Positions 1 through 8,413 of a stretch of 64,000 nucleotides of DNA are shown one piece after another; within the stretch, counting starts at the first letter, position 1; each line of letters opens with the position of its first letter. Origin of the DNA: Bacteroides sp. (lineage in GTDB: Bacteria > Bacteroidota > Bacteroidia > Bacteroidales > Bacteroidaceae); contig DXWV01000030.1 of assembly GCA_019416685.1 (NCBI GenBank), positions 62,996 to 126,995 of the forward strand, in the 5' to 3' direction. Below the pieces are notes generated by a model. The model made no database searches. It was not told the DNA's origin and saw only the letters and a program-made list of their open reading frames with translations. Both the position numbers and the translations under genes were made by a program.

Positions 1-1037
1 TTATCCATTAGCTTTTGCAATTCAGCAGCTTCTGCTTTGGCCTTAGGAAGCGAATAACTCCACAGGTTATTGAGGAAGTCCATAACAGTGACTGAGTTTT
101 TGGCCATTGTATTATCCAGGACGAAGTTTGAATAACAGTCGAAACCGAGTAAATTGGCTTTTTCAAGACGGAGGCTAACTATTTTGGTAATAATCTCTTT
201 GTTGTCGTTTTTGTCATTATTATTGCCACGGTTTATATAAGCCTGGTATATTTTCTCACGAAGTGGACGATTCTCTGAATATTGGAGGAAAGGCAGGCGG
301 CTGGCATTATGCAATGTAAACAACCATTTCCCTTCTTGTCCGGCGGCTTTTGCCTCTTCGGCTGCACTTTGGCGGAACCATTCGGGGAGTCCGGCAAGAT
401 CCTCTTCTTTATCTATGAACAACTGGAAGGCGTTATTCTCATTCAGGATATTGTTACTGAATGTGATGCCAAGAGTAGAAAGTTCCTTATTAACTTCGCG
501 TAAGCGCGCTTGTTTCTCAGCAGAAAGATTAGCTCCCGACCGTACAAAGCTTTTATAGGTTTTGTCCAGCAGGCGTTCTTGCTCTGTAGTGAGATGCAAG
601 TCGTTCTTTTGTTGATATACGTTATTTACTTTGGCGAATAGCTCTTGGTTGAGAGAAATGTTATCACTATGTTCAGAGAGTACCGGAGCCATTTTTATAG
701 ATAATTCGGTCAGTTCATCTGTTGTTTCTGCATCGGTCATATTGAAAAAGATAGCACTGACACGATCCAGAATAGGTGAACTGTTATCCAGCGCTACAAT
801 TGTGTTTTCAAATGTAGGCGCTTCCGGATTTTCGATAATGGCTTTGATATTCTGATTTTGCTCTTCTATTCCTTTCAGGAAAGCGGGTTCGTAATGTTCC
901 AGTTTGATTTTATCGAAAGCCGGAACACCATACTCGGTTTGAAACTCGGTAAAGAACGGATTATTGTCCGTTTTTGTAGCACAGGAGTACATCATACAAC
1001 TTGCAGCTAAAATAATTACTGTTTTCTTTATTTCCAT
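1..1037 (-). CDS. dcp: M3-family peptidyl-dipeptidase (Dcp-like) lipoprotein, partial
   Basis: The first 345 residues of a zinc metallopeptidase of family M3 are visible; the rest, including the HEXXH zinc site, lies beyond the left edge. The start at 1037 gives a short hydrophobic signal ending in a lipobox (SCMMYSC), so the protein is probably a lipoprotein. It continues with NPFFTEFQTEYGVPAFDKI and ENPEAPTFENTIVAL, which match the opening of Dcp/oligopeptidase A proteins. The helical N-terminal half of the family follows (NASRLPFLQYSENRPLREKI). Family members remove dipeptides from the C-terminus of peptides. The gene is last in a minus-strand series after two rhomboids and an EEP protein, 45 bases from the EEP stop, so co-transcription is likely. 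Dcp rather than another M3 member is a judgement from the N-terminal pattern. Confidence 0.85.
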   Translation of the reverse strand, partial: MEIKKTVIILAASCMMYSCATKTDNNPFFTEFQTEYGVPAFDKIKLEHYEPAFLKGIEEQNQNIKAIIENPEAPTFENTIVALDNSSPILDRVSAIFFNMTDAETTDELTELSIKMAPVLSEHSDNISLNQELFAKVNNVYQQKNDLHLTTEQERLLDKTYKSFVRSGANLSAEKQARLREVNKELSTLGITFSNNILNENNAFQLFIDKEEDLAGLPEWFRQSAAEEAKAAGQEGKWLFTLHNASRLPFLQYSENRPLREKIYQAYINRGNNNDKNDNKEIITKIVSLRLEKANLLGFDCYSNFVLDNTMAKNSVTVMDFLNNLWSYSLPKAKAEAAELQKLMD

Positions 1038-1082
1038 AGGTATTACTATTGGGTATTGTCATTCGTTTCATTGGTCATGGAT

Positions 1083-2177
1083 TTATCGTTTGGTGATGTA
1101 ACACCAAATGGGATAATGGTCAGAATCTTTGATAGAACGGTCTACTGTGCAGTTATAGGCCTTTAGGTTCTTACTGATAAGAATATTGTCTATCCTGAAA
1201 TAGAATTTATTCTGATTATAAGAGATGCCCAGTCCTTGTCCGGATTCGGTGAAAGCATCGTCCAGATTTTCTGCGATAACCCGGTGAGTATAAGAGATAG
1301 CAGTGTCATTAAAGTCGCCACATACAATGATATACGGATGGCGGGATTTGGCTATTTCGGCTGCAATGACATCCGCCTGTTTAGAACGGATGGCAGATGC
1401 TTCTGCCAGTTTACCAACCAGATGGCGGGTACCGCTTTTCACTTTATGGGCGTTTGGGTCTTTCAGCATCTCTTCATACACAACTTTGTCTTCCTTAGTC
1501 AGTTTGTTCGATTCCAGATGATTGTTAATGAGGGTGATTGTATCTCCGTTGACTTTCAATTCATAAATTGCAGAACCGTTATAACTGCTTTCATATTGCA
1601 GTTCTCGTGCTGAGAGGATAGGATATTTTGAATATATGGCTATCCGGTTATTGCTGGTTTCTTTGCCTACACGTTGAATATGCCGGTAAGGATAAGCTTG
1701 CATACCCTTTTCCACCTCTTTCGCATTCAGGTGTACCTTGGCTGTTGAAGAAACATTATGCTCTTGCAGGCAAACGATATCGGCATTGCTGGCGCGGATA
1801 TATTCGAGTACAGGGTTCTTACCATTCTCTTTCTCCATGTTTCCAAAAGACATGATATTGTAGGAAAGTATCTTAATGCTTTCTTCGGGAATGTCTGATG
1901 TATGGATATTAATAGGGAAATATGTCCGGATTTGCGGATAGCAGAAGGCAAAGCCGAGAATGGGCAGAAGTGCAAACTTGAAACGCACTATCAGCCAAAA
2001 GATGAGAAAACAGAGGTTGATGACCAGAAAAATGGGAAAAGTAAGTCCCATACATGACTCTACCGGATGTACCACAGGGTGAATATACGGACTGTAAGCT
2101 GTCAATAAAAGAATTCCGACAAAGAATGCGTTAACAGCTAAAATCAGATAAGTGAAGACTTTTCCGATGTGTTTCAT
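1083..2177 (-). CDS. Membrane-anchored endonuclease/exonuclease/phosphatase (EEP) family protein
   Basis: 364 residues. About the first 90 are hydrophobic, with three likely membrane helices. An EEP (DNase I-like) domain follows from about residue 100: LSYNIMSF (metal and phosphate site), DIVCLQEHN (metal-binding Glu), INNHLES, VCGDFNDTAIS and the terminal SDHYPI (catalytic Asp-His). All the usual catalytic motifs are present, so it should be active on a phosphodiester or phosphomonoester, but the substrate (nucleic acid, lipid or inositol phosphate) cannot be read from the sequence. It starts only 3 bases after the stop of the rhomboid gene at 2181-3080, which implies one transcript. Family assignment is firm; biological role is unknown. 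Confidence 0.85.
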   Translation of the reverse strand: MKHIGKVFTYLILAVNAFFVGILLLTAYSPYIHPVVHPVESCMGLTFPIFLVINLCFLIFWLIVRFKFALLPILGFAFCYPQIRTYFPINIHTSDIPEESIKILSYNIMSFGNMEKENGKNPVLEYIRASNADIVCLQEHNVSSTAKVHLNAKEVEKGMQAYPYRHIQRVGKETSNNRIAIYSKYPILSARELQYESSYNGSAIYELKVNGDTITLINNHLESNKLTKEDKVVYEEMLKDPNAHKVKSGTRHLVGKLAEASAIRSKQADVIAAEIAKSRHPYIIVCGDFNDTAISYTHRVIAENLDDAFTESGQGLGISYNQNKFYFRIDNILISKNLKAYNCTVDRSIKDSDHYPIWCYITKR

Positions 2178-2180
2178 GCT

Positions 2181-3080
2181 TTATTTTTTGCTTGCATCAA
2201 AAAGACTTTTTTTCTCTGCGGTAGTGAGACTCTCGTATCCGGATTTCTTCAATTTATCGAGTATGCGGTCTACCTCGTCCGACTGAGCTTTTTTGCGGGC
2301 GTTGTAATCGTAGTCTTGTTCACGGCTGTAATTGCCATAGTGAACCTTCATCTTAGGTTTACGCTTCCAGGTCTTTTTATCGAATATAGAAGAAACACCA
2401 TCCAATATTTTGTTAATCCAGGCTGTAATATCTGTACCTTTGCTAAGGCTGGCGGCAAACCAGAGTCCGGCCAATGCTCCGCCCAAGTGAGCGATATGTC
2501 CGCCTGCATTACTGGAAGTGATAAACAGCAGATCTGTAAGTACTACAATCAGAGCTAAATATTTTAAGCGGATAGTACCAAAGAGAAAAAGGCGTACCGG
2601 GTAGTTAGGTTCCCGATAAGCAGTTGCCACTACGATCGCAAGTACGGAGGCAGAAGCTCCCACCAAAGTTGATGTCTCTACCATGGGGTAGAAGTAGGGG
2701 AAAATGTTGTAGGAAATCATATATAACAATCCACCACAGATTCCTCCCAGAATATACAGTCCGCGCAAGTGCTTTCCCGAGAAAAAGTAAAGGAACAATT
2801 GTCCGAACCAGTAAAGCCAGAGCATATTGAACAGGATATGCATGAAACCTGCATGCATAAACATATATGTAAACAAGGACCAGGGCTGGAAGATAAACCG
2901 GGTGAAAGAAGCCGGAAGTGCCAGCAGTTCGAATATACCATCTGCACTTCTATTAAAAAGTAACAGAAATATATTGATCAATGTCGTTGCTACAAAGACT
3001 CCTACATTGATGTATATCAGTTGGATAAAGACGTTTCCTCTTCGGAAAGCTTCTTTTAAATCAGCTATAATATGTGCCAT
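2181..3080 (-). CDS. Rhomboid intramembrane serine protease with C-terminal DUF6576-like tail
   Basis: 299 residues. Six or so hydrophobic segments carry the rhomboid signatures: MFMHAGFMHILFNMLWLYWFG (His and Asn of the oxyanion region), VGASASVLAIV (catalytic Ser in the GxSx loop) and HIAHLGGALAGLWF (catalytic His). After the last helix comes a soluble, charged tail with YDYNARKKAQSDEVDRILDK and SGYESLTTAEKKSLFDAS, the small domain often found at the end of Bacteroidetes rhomboids. The start overlaps the end of the upstream rhomboid gene by 20 bases, so the two are translated from one message. Rhomboids cleave transmembrane segments of other membrane proteins; the substrate here is not known. 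Confidence 0.9.
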   Translation of the reverse strand: MAHIIADLKEAFRRGNVFIQLIYINVGVFVATTLINIFLLLFNRSADGIFELLALPASFTRFIFQPWSLFTYMFMHAGFMHILFNMLWLYWFGQLFLYFFSGKHLRGLYILGGICGGLLYMISYNIFPYFYPMVETSTLVGASASVLAIVVATAYREPNYPVRLFLFGTIRLKYLALIVVLTDLLFITSSNAGGHIAHLGGALAGLWFAASLSKGTDITAWINKILDGVSSIFDKKTWKRKPKMKVHYGNYSREQDYDYNARKKAQSDEVDRILDKLKKSGYESLTTAEKKSLFDASKK

Positions 3081-3738
3081 GATCGTTATTCTTTTTTCTC
3101 CAGTACATAATCAGAATAAATCCGAATATCATTCCTCCCAAATGGGCAAAATGTGCTACGTTATCATTGGGGTTATTGGCGAATCCTGAGTACAGTTCAA
3201 TTAGAGCATATCCGATGACAAAGTATTTGGCTTTGATGGGGAACGGAAGTGGGAAGATAAACAATTGCTGATTTGGAAATAGCATTCCGAATGCAAGCAG
3301 AATAGCATATACGGCTCCCGAAGCTCCTACGGTATTCATCATATTCAGATACTCACTCATCGGTATGGTTCCGCTAATGGTTTGAACCATAGTATATCCG
3401 GATAATACGGTCTTATATTCAACAAATTGTACAATTTCCTGTATAAGTCCTGCTCCGATACCACAAGCAATATAGTAAAAGAGAAAACGCTTGGGACCCC
3501 ACACTTGTTCGAGGATACGACCGAACATCCATACGGCAAACATATTAAAAAAGAGATGTGTGAACCCTCCGTGCATAAACATGTAGGTGATTAACTGTGC
3601 AGGGTTAAAACTGTCGGCCATGAAGAAATGCAGACCCATATAATCTGCGAGATCTATACCATAACCTTGAGCTACGATGGTTCCTAAATAAAGCAGTACA
3701 TTGATAATTATCAGGTTTTTAGTAACTGTAGGCATCAT
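3061..3738 (-). CDS. Rhomboid family intramembrane serine protease
   Basis: 225 residues, the usual size of a minimal six-helix rhomboid. Visible motifs are MFMHGGFTHLFFNMFAVWMFG, GASGAVYAILLAFG (catalytic Ser in GASG) and HFAHLGGMIFGFIL (catalytic His). It is the first gene of a minus-strand cluster (this rhomboid, second rhomboid, EEP protein, M3 peptidase) and has a good -7 box 44 bases upstream. The motifs are more canonical than those of its neighbour (GASG against GASA), so both are probably active but may differ in substrate. It ends in a short basic cytoplasmic tail. Confidence 0.9.
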   Translation of the reverse strand: MMPTVTKNLIIINVLLYLGTIVAQGYGIDLADYMGLHFFMADSFNPAQLITYMFMHGGFTHLFFNMFAVWMFGRILEQVWGPKRFLFYYIACGIGAGLIQEIVQFVEYKTVLSGYTMVQTISGTIPMSEYLNMMNTVGASGAVYAILLAFGMLFPNQQLFIFPLPFPIKAKYFVIGYALIELYSGFANNPNDNVAHFAHLGGMIFGFILIMYWRKKNNDHGTYYS

Positions 3739-3781
3739 ATGTTTGAATTTCTTTTTATGCTAAATAATTGAGTAATGGTTG

Positions 3782-3789
3782 CAAAAGTA
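3782..3789 (-). promoter_or_regulatory. Promoter -7 box of the rhomboid operon
   Basis: On the minus strand this reads TACTTTTG, matching the Bacteroides primary-sigma -7 consensus TAnnTTTG. It lies about 44 bases before the rhomboid start at 3738. No good TTTG -33 box was seen at the expected distance. Confidence 0.6.
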
Positions 3790-3872
3790 CGAATAAATTC
3801 TGTTTTAAAGCAGAAAAAGTAGTCGCTATTAGTTCTTTTTCAGCAATTTGCTGTGTTTTTTGGATGTTTTTA

Positions 3873-3903
3873 TTTGATATATTGTTTTGTTACTCTATAT
3901 TTG
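3873..3903 (+). promoter_or_regulatory. Promoter of the HU gene
   Basis: TTTG at 3873-3876, a 19-base spacer, then TATATTTG at 3896-3903. This is a full match to the Bacteroides TTTG-N19-21-TAnnTTTG promoter, 58 bases before the HU start codon. It is consistent with strong expression of a nucleoid protein. Confidence 0.75.
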
Positions 3904-3961
3904 TGAGGAATTTACGTCTATCTTTTGTGTAACATATATATTAATTAATCATTTACGAATT

Positions 3962-4234
3962 ATGAATAAGGCTGAACTTATTAATGCTATCGCAGCAGAG
4001 TCGGGCTTGAGCAAAGCAGATTCTAAAAAAGCACTTGAGGCTTTTGTGTCTTCAGTAACGAATGCTCTGAAAGGTGGTGACAAAGTATCTTTGGTTGGTT
4101 TTGGAACTTTCGCAGTGACCGAAAGAGCTGAAAGAACCGGAATTAATCCATCTACGAAACAGGCTATCACTATTCCGGCAAAGAAAGTTGCTAAGTTTAA
4201 AGCAGGTGCAGAATTGTCTGAAGCTGTTGAATAA
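3962..4234 (+). CDS. HU-family nucleoid DNA-binding protein
   Basis: 90 residues, the standard HU length. The start at 3962 gives MNKAELINAIAAESGLSKAD, the typical HU opening; an upstream in-frame start would add a leader not found in the family. The body has KALEAFVSSVTNALKGGD and then VSLVGFGTFAV. The DNA-inserting beta arm has TGINPSTKQAITIPA and the end is KVAKFKAGAELSEAV. HU bends and compacts DNA as a dimer. It has its own consensus promoter and is followed by a strong terminator, so it is monocistronic. Identity is clear; whether it is the only general HU of this genome cannot be judged. Confidence 0.95.
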   Translation: MNKAELINAIAAESGLSKADSKKALEAFVSSVTNALKGGDKVSLVGFGTFAVTERAERTGINPSTKQAITIPAKKVAKFKAGAELSEAVE

Positions 4235-4256
4235 GCTATATAGTTGAAAGATTTAC

Positions 4257-4288
4257 AAAAAAGGAGGCGTGCTAACGCCTCCTTTTTT
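4257..4288 (+). terminator. Rho-independent terminator after HU
   Basis: GGAGGCGT (4263-4270), loop GCTA, ACGCCTCC (4275-4282), then a run of six T. A run of A precedes the stem, so it could work in both directions. It lies between HU and argS. Confidence 0.9.
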
Positions 4289-4289
4289 G

Positions 4290-4297
4290 TATCTTTG
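4290..4297 (+). promoter_or_regulatory. Promoter -7 box of argS
   Basis: TATCTTTG matches TAnnTTTG and begins right after the T-run of the HU terminator, 22 bases before the argS start codon. This implies a very short leader. No clear -33 box is visible; the region where it would lie is the terminator stem. Confidence 0.55.
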
Positions 4298-4319
4298 CGT
4301 GCAGAAAAAAAATGTAAAT

Positions 4320-6113
4320 ATGAATATAGAGAATAAACTTGTGGGTTCCGTAATAAACGGACTAAAAGCCCTTTACGGTCAGGAGGTAGCTGCTGCGCAG
4401 GTGCAGTTGCAAAAAACCAAGAGAGAATTTGAAGGACATCTGACCCTGGTTGTGTTCCCTTTTCTGCGTATGTCGAAGAAAGGACCGGAACAAACTGCAC
4501 AGGAAATCGGTGAGTATTTGCAGGCTAATGAGCCGGCAGTAGCTGCTTTTAATGTTATTAAAGGTTTCTTGAACTTGACTATTGCCTCTTCTGCATGGAT
4601 TGAACTGTTGAATGTGATTCATGCCGATGAACAATACGGAATCACTGCTGCAGATGATAATTCTCCGTTGGTAATGATTGAGTATTCCTCCCCCAATACC
4701 AATAAACCGCTTCACTTGGGGCATGTGCGTAATAATCTGCTTGGTAATGCACTTGCCAATATTGTGATGGCCAACGGTAATAAAGTGGTAAAAACGAATA
4801 TAGTGAATGATCGTGGCATTCATATATGTAAGTCTATGCTGGCATGGAAACTTTATGGTAATGGTGAGACGCCTGAATCATCCGGTAAAAAGGGAGATCA
4901 TTTGGTAGGTGACTATTACGTCTCTTTTGATAAGCATTATAAGGCTGAAGTGGCTGAACTCATGAAGGGAGGGATGACAAAAGAAGAGGCCGAAGCTGCT
5001 TCTCCATTGATGAATGAGGCCCGTGAAATGCTGGTGAAGTGGGAAGCTGGTGATCCGGAGGTACGTGCTTTGTGGACAATGATGAATAACTGGGTATATG
5101 CCGGATTCGATGAGACTTACCGTAAGATGGGAGTTAGCTTTGACAAGATATACTATGAATCTAATACATATCTCGAAGGAAAAGAAAAAGTCATAGAAGG
5201 ACTGGAGAAAGGTTTCTTTTACAAGAAGGAAGACGGTTCGGTGTGGGCTGACCTGACGGGTGAAGGACTTGACCATAAACTTTTGCTTCGTGCTGACGGT
5301 ACTTCTGTTTATATGACCCAGGATATCGGTACAGCTAAGCTCCGTTTTGCCGATTATCCTATTGATAAAATGATTTATGTGGTAGGTAACGAACAGAATT
5401 ATCACTTCCAGGTACTTTCTATTTTGCTTGATAAGTTAGGATTTGAGTGGGGTAAGAGCCTTGTGCATTTCTCTTATGGTATGGTGGAATTGCCCGAGGG
5501 TAAAATGAAATCCCGCGAAGGAACTGTTGTAGATGCAGATGATCTGATGGAGGAGATGATTGCTACAGCGAAAGAAACCTCTCAGGAGCTTGGAAAACTG
5601 GACGGACTGACAAAGGAAGAAGCGTATGATATCGCCCGTATTGTAGGTTTGGGTGCATTGAAATACTTTATTCTTAAAGTGGATGCACGCAAAAATATGA
5701 CCTTCAACCCGAAAGAATCTATTGACTTTAATGGGAATACAGGCCCGTTCATTCAGTATACATATGCACGTATTCAGTCGGTACTCCGCAAGGCTGCCGA
5801 AAGTGGTATCGTTATACCTGCGCAACTTCCTGTCGGCATCGAATTAAGTGAGAAAGAAGAAGGACTTATCCAGATGGTAGCTGACTTTGCTGCTGTTGTA
5901 GCACAGGCCGGAATGGATTACAGCCCATCTGTTATTGCCAACTATACATATGATTTGGTGAAAGAATATAACCAGTTCTATCACGACTTTAGTATCTTGC
6001 GTGAAGAGAACGAAGCAGTAAAGATATTCCGTGTCGCTTTATCTGCCAATGTAGCTAAGGTTGTTCGTCTTGGTATGGGATTGTTAGGAATTGAGGTCCC
6101 TGCAAGAATGTAA
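4320..6113 (+). CDS. argS: Arginyl-tRNA synthetase
   Basis: 597 residues, a normal ArgRS length. It charges tRNA-Arg with arginine using ATP. The N-terminal Arg-tRNA-synthetase domain covers about residues 1-95. The class I HIGH motif appears as SPNTNKPLHLGHVRNN near residue 125, and the KMSKS-loop equivalent as GKMKSREGT near residue 395. The C-terminal DALR-type anticodon-binding domain (FIQYTYARIQSVLRKA to the end) is complete. The start at 4320 (MNIENKLVGSVINGLKALYG) is preferred over an upstream in-frame start, because the extra residues would come from the terminator and promoter region. Essential housekeeping gene, transcribed alone. Confidence 0.97.
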   Translation: MNIENKLVGSVINGLKALYGQEVAAAQVQLQKTKREFEGHLTLVVFPFLRMSKKGPEQTAQEIGEYLQANEPAVAAFNVIKGFLNLTIASSAWIELLNVIHADEQYGITAADDNSPLVMIEYSSPNTNKPLHLGHVRNNLLGNALANIVMANGNKVVKTNIVNDRGIHICKSMLAWKLYGNGETPESSGKKGDHLVGDYYVSFDKHYKAEVAELMKGGMTKEEAEAASPLMNEAREMLVKWEAGDPEVRALWTMMNNWVYAGFDETYRKMGVSFDKIYYESNTYLEGKEKVIEGLEKGFFYKKEDGSVWADLTGEGLDHKLLLRADGTSVYMTQDIGTAKLRFADYPIDKMIYVVGNEQNYHFQVLSILLDKLGFEWGKSLVHFSYGMVELPEGKMKSREGTVVDADDLMEEMIATAKETSQELGKLDGLTKEEAYDIARIVGLGALKYFILKVDARKNMTFNPKESIDFNGNTGPFIQYTYARIQSVLRKAAESGIVIPAQLPVGIELSEKEEGLIQMVADFAAVVAQAGMDYSPSVIANYTYDLVKEYNQFYHDFSILREENEAVKIFRVALSANVAKVVRLGMGLLGIEVPARM

Positions 6114-6136
6114 GGATTTTAGTGAACAAAACAGAG

Positions 6137-6182
6137 ATGCGGGAACTTTTTAGTAAATGATTCTACTAAAGAATTCCCGCAT
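6137..6182. terminator. Hairpin after argS, probable terminator
   Basis: ATGCGGGAA (6137-6145) pairs with TTCCCGCAT (6174-6182), and inner bases (TTTAGTA with TACTAAA) extend the stem. The T-tract is weak on the plus strand. It lies between argS and the convergent LruC gene and may serve both. Confidence 0.55.
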
Positions 6183-6313
6183 TTCACATTCACTCCATTC
6201 GTTGCTTTAGAAAAGAGATACAGAGATTGTATTTGTTTCTTATTCTGAATTATTGTTCAATTTAGCCTATGCCTTTTCGGCAGCTCAGCTCTTCTGCTAT
6301 TTGTTGTCTCTTA

Positions 6314-8272
6314 TTACTTCGTTTTATGTAAATACCAGTCTGCATTTTCTGCCCCATTGCTTTGAACCCAATGTGCGAATTCCGGATAGAGCATGTCTAT
6401 ACGTGTTCCCTCTTCCTCTTTTTTATAGTCAAAGTCTTTAGTATTAGGGATATTTATGGCATATGGCATGTTCTCTTTTCCTATGTAGTACATCTGCTGT
6501 GCCGGATCGGAGATATCATTCTTTGTACCAAAATAACTTGTATCCATTCGTTTGGTTGGTGCATAGTTAGGCAGATGCAGTTCTTTACCTCTTTCTTCGT
6601 GTGCATTGATAATGATGAACGGGTTATAAGGAGGTAATAGGAAGGTTGATTCGGACTGCGGACTTGTAAATGTAGTTTTCACAATAAACTTACTATGCTG
6701 TTTTATAGCTTTTTTCATGTCGTCAGCAAGTATGATTATTGCATTATCGTTGTCAACTCTTTCTTCAAGACCTTTACTGTCAAACTGGAACAAAGGGCTC
6801 GAAGTAAATTCGTAGTTCTCAGATGTTATCTGTACGGAACTTACTTTGTCAGGTGTAACGGATAGTTGGTATCCGAATCCGTTATACTTATCATATCCTG
6901 CACCATCCCAATAAGGAAGTATCTGATCTTCTGTTGCAATGATTTGATTCTTATCGTTTTTGTAAACTTTTGATTCATAATAGATTACTACATCGTTCAT
7001 GTCGTAATCTCCTTCTTTGGGCCATAAGTCTTCAAATGAAAGCATTCCAAAATAAGTAGTGTAGTTATCCGCCTCTGAAGGGCCGGGATTTTCCGGTTTT
7101 TCCAGATCCGGTATATTATTCCCACCAATGGCTCCCGATACGTCTGTATGAAGATACAATACAACATCCGTGTAGTTAGAAATATTTGCTATGGGTCTGT
7201 CTTCCATACCAATAATCACCGAACTATAATCTTTATTGAAAATAGCGATAGTATGCTGTGCATTTTCATCACCACTTCTTGTATTCAGCTTGTCCGTTGA
7301 ATAGTAGTTATGATTTCCGCCGGAGCTTCCTACATTACCGTCTTTAAACGAACTGGAAGAAACTCCCCAGCCGATAGTAACTCCTTCCGGGAATTCATCT
7401 TCAAATTTTCCGGCTTGTTCATTCCAGTACCGTAATTGTACTGTACTGCCACAGGAGATCCCGGCTGATACCGGATAGGCTATTATTTTCTGTATATCAT
7501 TAACGGAAGTAGGCTCCTGCCCTGTAGGATAAGTATAATAAATAATTGTATTACTTACTGCCGGTGCATACTTACCTATCATTACTAAATTCACTTTTGT
7601 TTTTTTGATGATAGGTATTCCTCTTTCATTACCCGGATCGAAGTATTCGGGGTGAGTACCTCGCATACCTTTTGAGTAGTCTTTGATTTTTGTAGCTTCG
7701 GTAATGTAATATAGCTCATTTTCGGGGAAGTTAAAGCGGCTGGGTGTCAGGTAAGCCGGATAACCGTATACATCCCAATCGCCTATTGCTTTCATGTCCG
7801 AAGGGTAAGTATATGGCATGCTTCTGGTTACATCGGCTCTTGTTTGCGACTTTGCTGTGTTGGCATTGGCAAAGATTCCAGTTGCTGTAATCTCTGTTTC
7901 AATAAAAGGAACACCCACATAAGGAGAGTAGATATATGCTTTCTTCAAATAGGATGGGAGTACGGTCTGTCCTTGTAATTTTCCCTGTTTATCCGTTATA
8001 CCGCGATAAAGTGGTTCAATGTCTTTTTTAGTAATGACTCCGTCATTATCTTCAAAAGGATTTTCACCATAGACTTCTACCAGAACCGGATAGTCTTCCA
8101 ATCCTAAATCTATATTTATCGGACAATTGAGAGTGGTTTGAAAGTCGAAATAATCACCTTTTACCGGTTTAGGGACGGGCTGTGATAAATCAACGTCTTT
8201 GACACAGGAAGATAAACTGATTAGCAGTGATATACTGGCAATCTGTAATGTTTGCGTGAGATTTTTTTTCAT
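6314..8272 (-). CDS. LruC-domain (DUF4842-like) surface lipoprotein
   Basis: 652 residues. The N-terminus MKKNLTQTLQIASISLLIS followed by LSSCVKD is a lipoprotein signal with the Cys near residue 23. The middle of the protein is beta-rich and unrecognised. Near residue 415 comes SFEDLWPKEGDYDMNDVVIY, the acidic signature of the LruC/DUF4842 domain, which runs to about the end. These domains occur in large exported Bacteroidetes proteins and may bind calcium through their Asp-rich loops; their function is not established. It is probably monocistronic: it has its own promoter and is separated from topA upstream by a long terminator. Role in the cell is unknown; surface location is inferred from the lipobox. 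Confidence 0.8.
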   Translation of the reverse strand: MKKNLTQTLQIASISLLISLSSCVKDVDLSQPVPKPVKGDYFDFQTTLNCPINIDLGLEDYPVLVEVYGENPFEDNDGVITKKDIEPLYRGITDKQGKLQGQTVLPSYLKKAYIYSPYVGVPFIETEITATGIFANANTAKSQTRADVTRSMPYTYPSDMKAIGDWDVYGYPAYLTPSRFNFPENELYYITEATKIKDYSKGMRGTHPEYFDPGNERGIPIIKKTKVNLVMIGKYAPAVSNTIIYYTYPTGQEPTSVNDIQKIIAYPVSAGISCGSTVQLRYWNEQAGKFEDEFPEGVTIGWGVSSSSFKDGNVGSSGGNHNYYSTDKLNTRSGDENAQHTIAIFNKDYSSVIIGMEDRPIANISNYTDVVLYLHTDVSGAIGGNNIPDLEKPENPGPSEADNYTTYFGMLSFEDLWPKEGDYDMNDVVIYYESKVYKNDKNQIIATEDQILPYWDGAGYDKYNGFGYQLSVTPDKVSSVQITSENYEFTSSPLFQFDSKGLEERVDNDNAIIILADDMKKAIKQHSKFIVKTTFTSPQSESTFLLPPYNPFIIINAHEERGKELHLPNYAPTKRMDTSYFGTKNDISDPAQQMYYIGKENMPYAINIPNTKDFDYKKEEEGTRIDMLYPEFAHWVQSNGAENADWYLHKTK

Positions 8273-8282
8273 ATACTAAAAT

Positions 8283-8313
8283 GTTCGTATGTTTGCGTTG
8301 CAAATATACGAAC
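8283..8313 (-). promoter_or_regulatory. Promoter of the LruC gene inside a 31-base palindrome
   Basis: On the minus strand TATATTTG (8301-8308) matches the -7 box, with GTTG 19 bases further upstream (8328-8331) as a near -33 box. The -7 box lies in one arm of an inverted repeat: 8283-8296 and 8300-8313 pair over 14 bases with one mismatch and a 3-base loop. The palindrome may be an operator or a leader hairpin. Confidence 0.55.
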
Positions 8314-8343
8314 AAAAAGAATATAAACAACTGAATATTAGGA

Positions 8344-8413
8344 AAAAAGTATATATTGGATAAAAAGGCATTCCAGAATTCCGGAATGCCTTTTTATCCA
8401 ATATATACTTTTT
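8344..8413 (-). terminator. Very long perfect hairpin terminator of topA
   Basis: Arms 8344-8374 and 8383-8413 are perfect complements over 31 bases with an 8-base loop that itself contains GAATTC. On the minus strand the stem ends in a T-run. The first arm in transcription order overlaps the last two bases of the topA stop codon. Confidence 0.85.
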
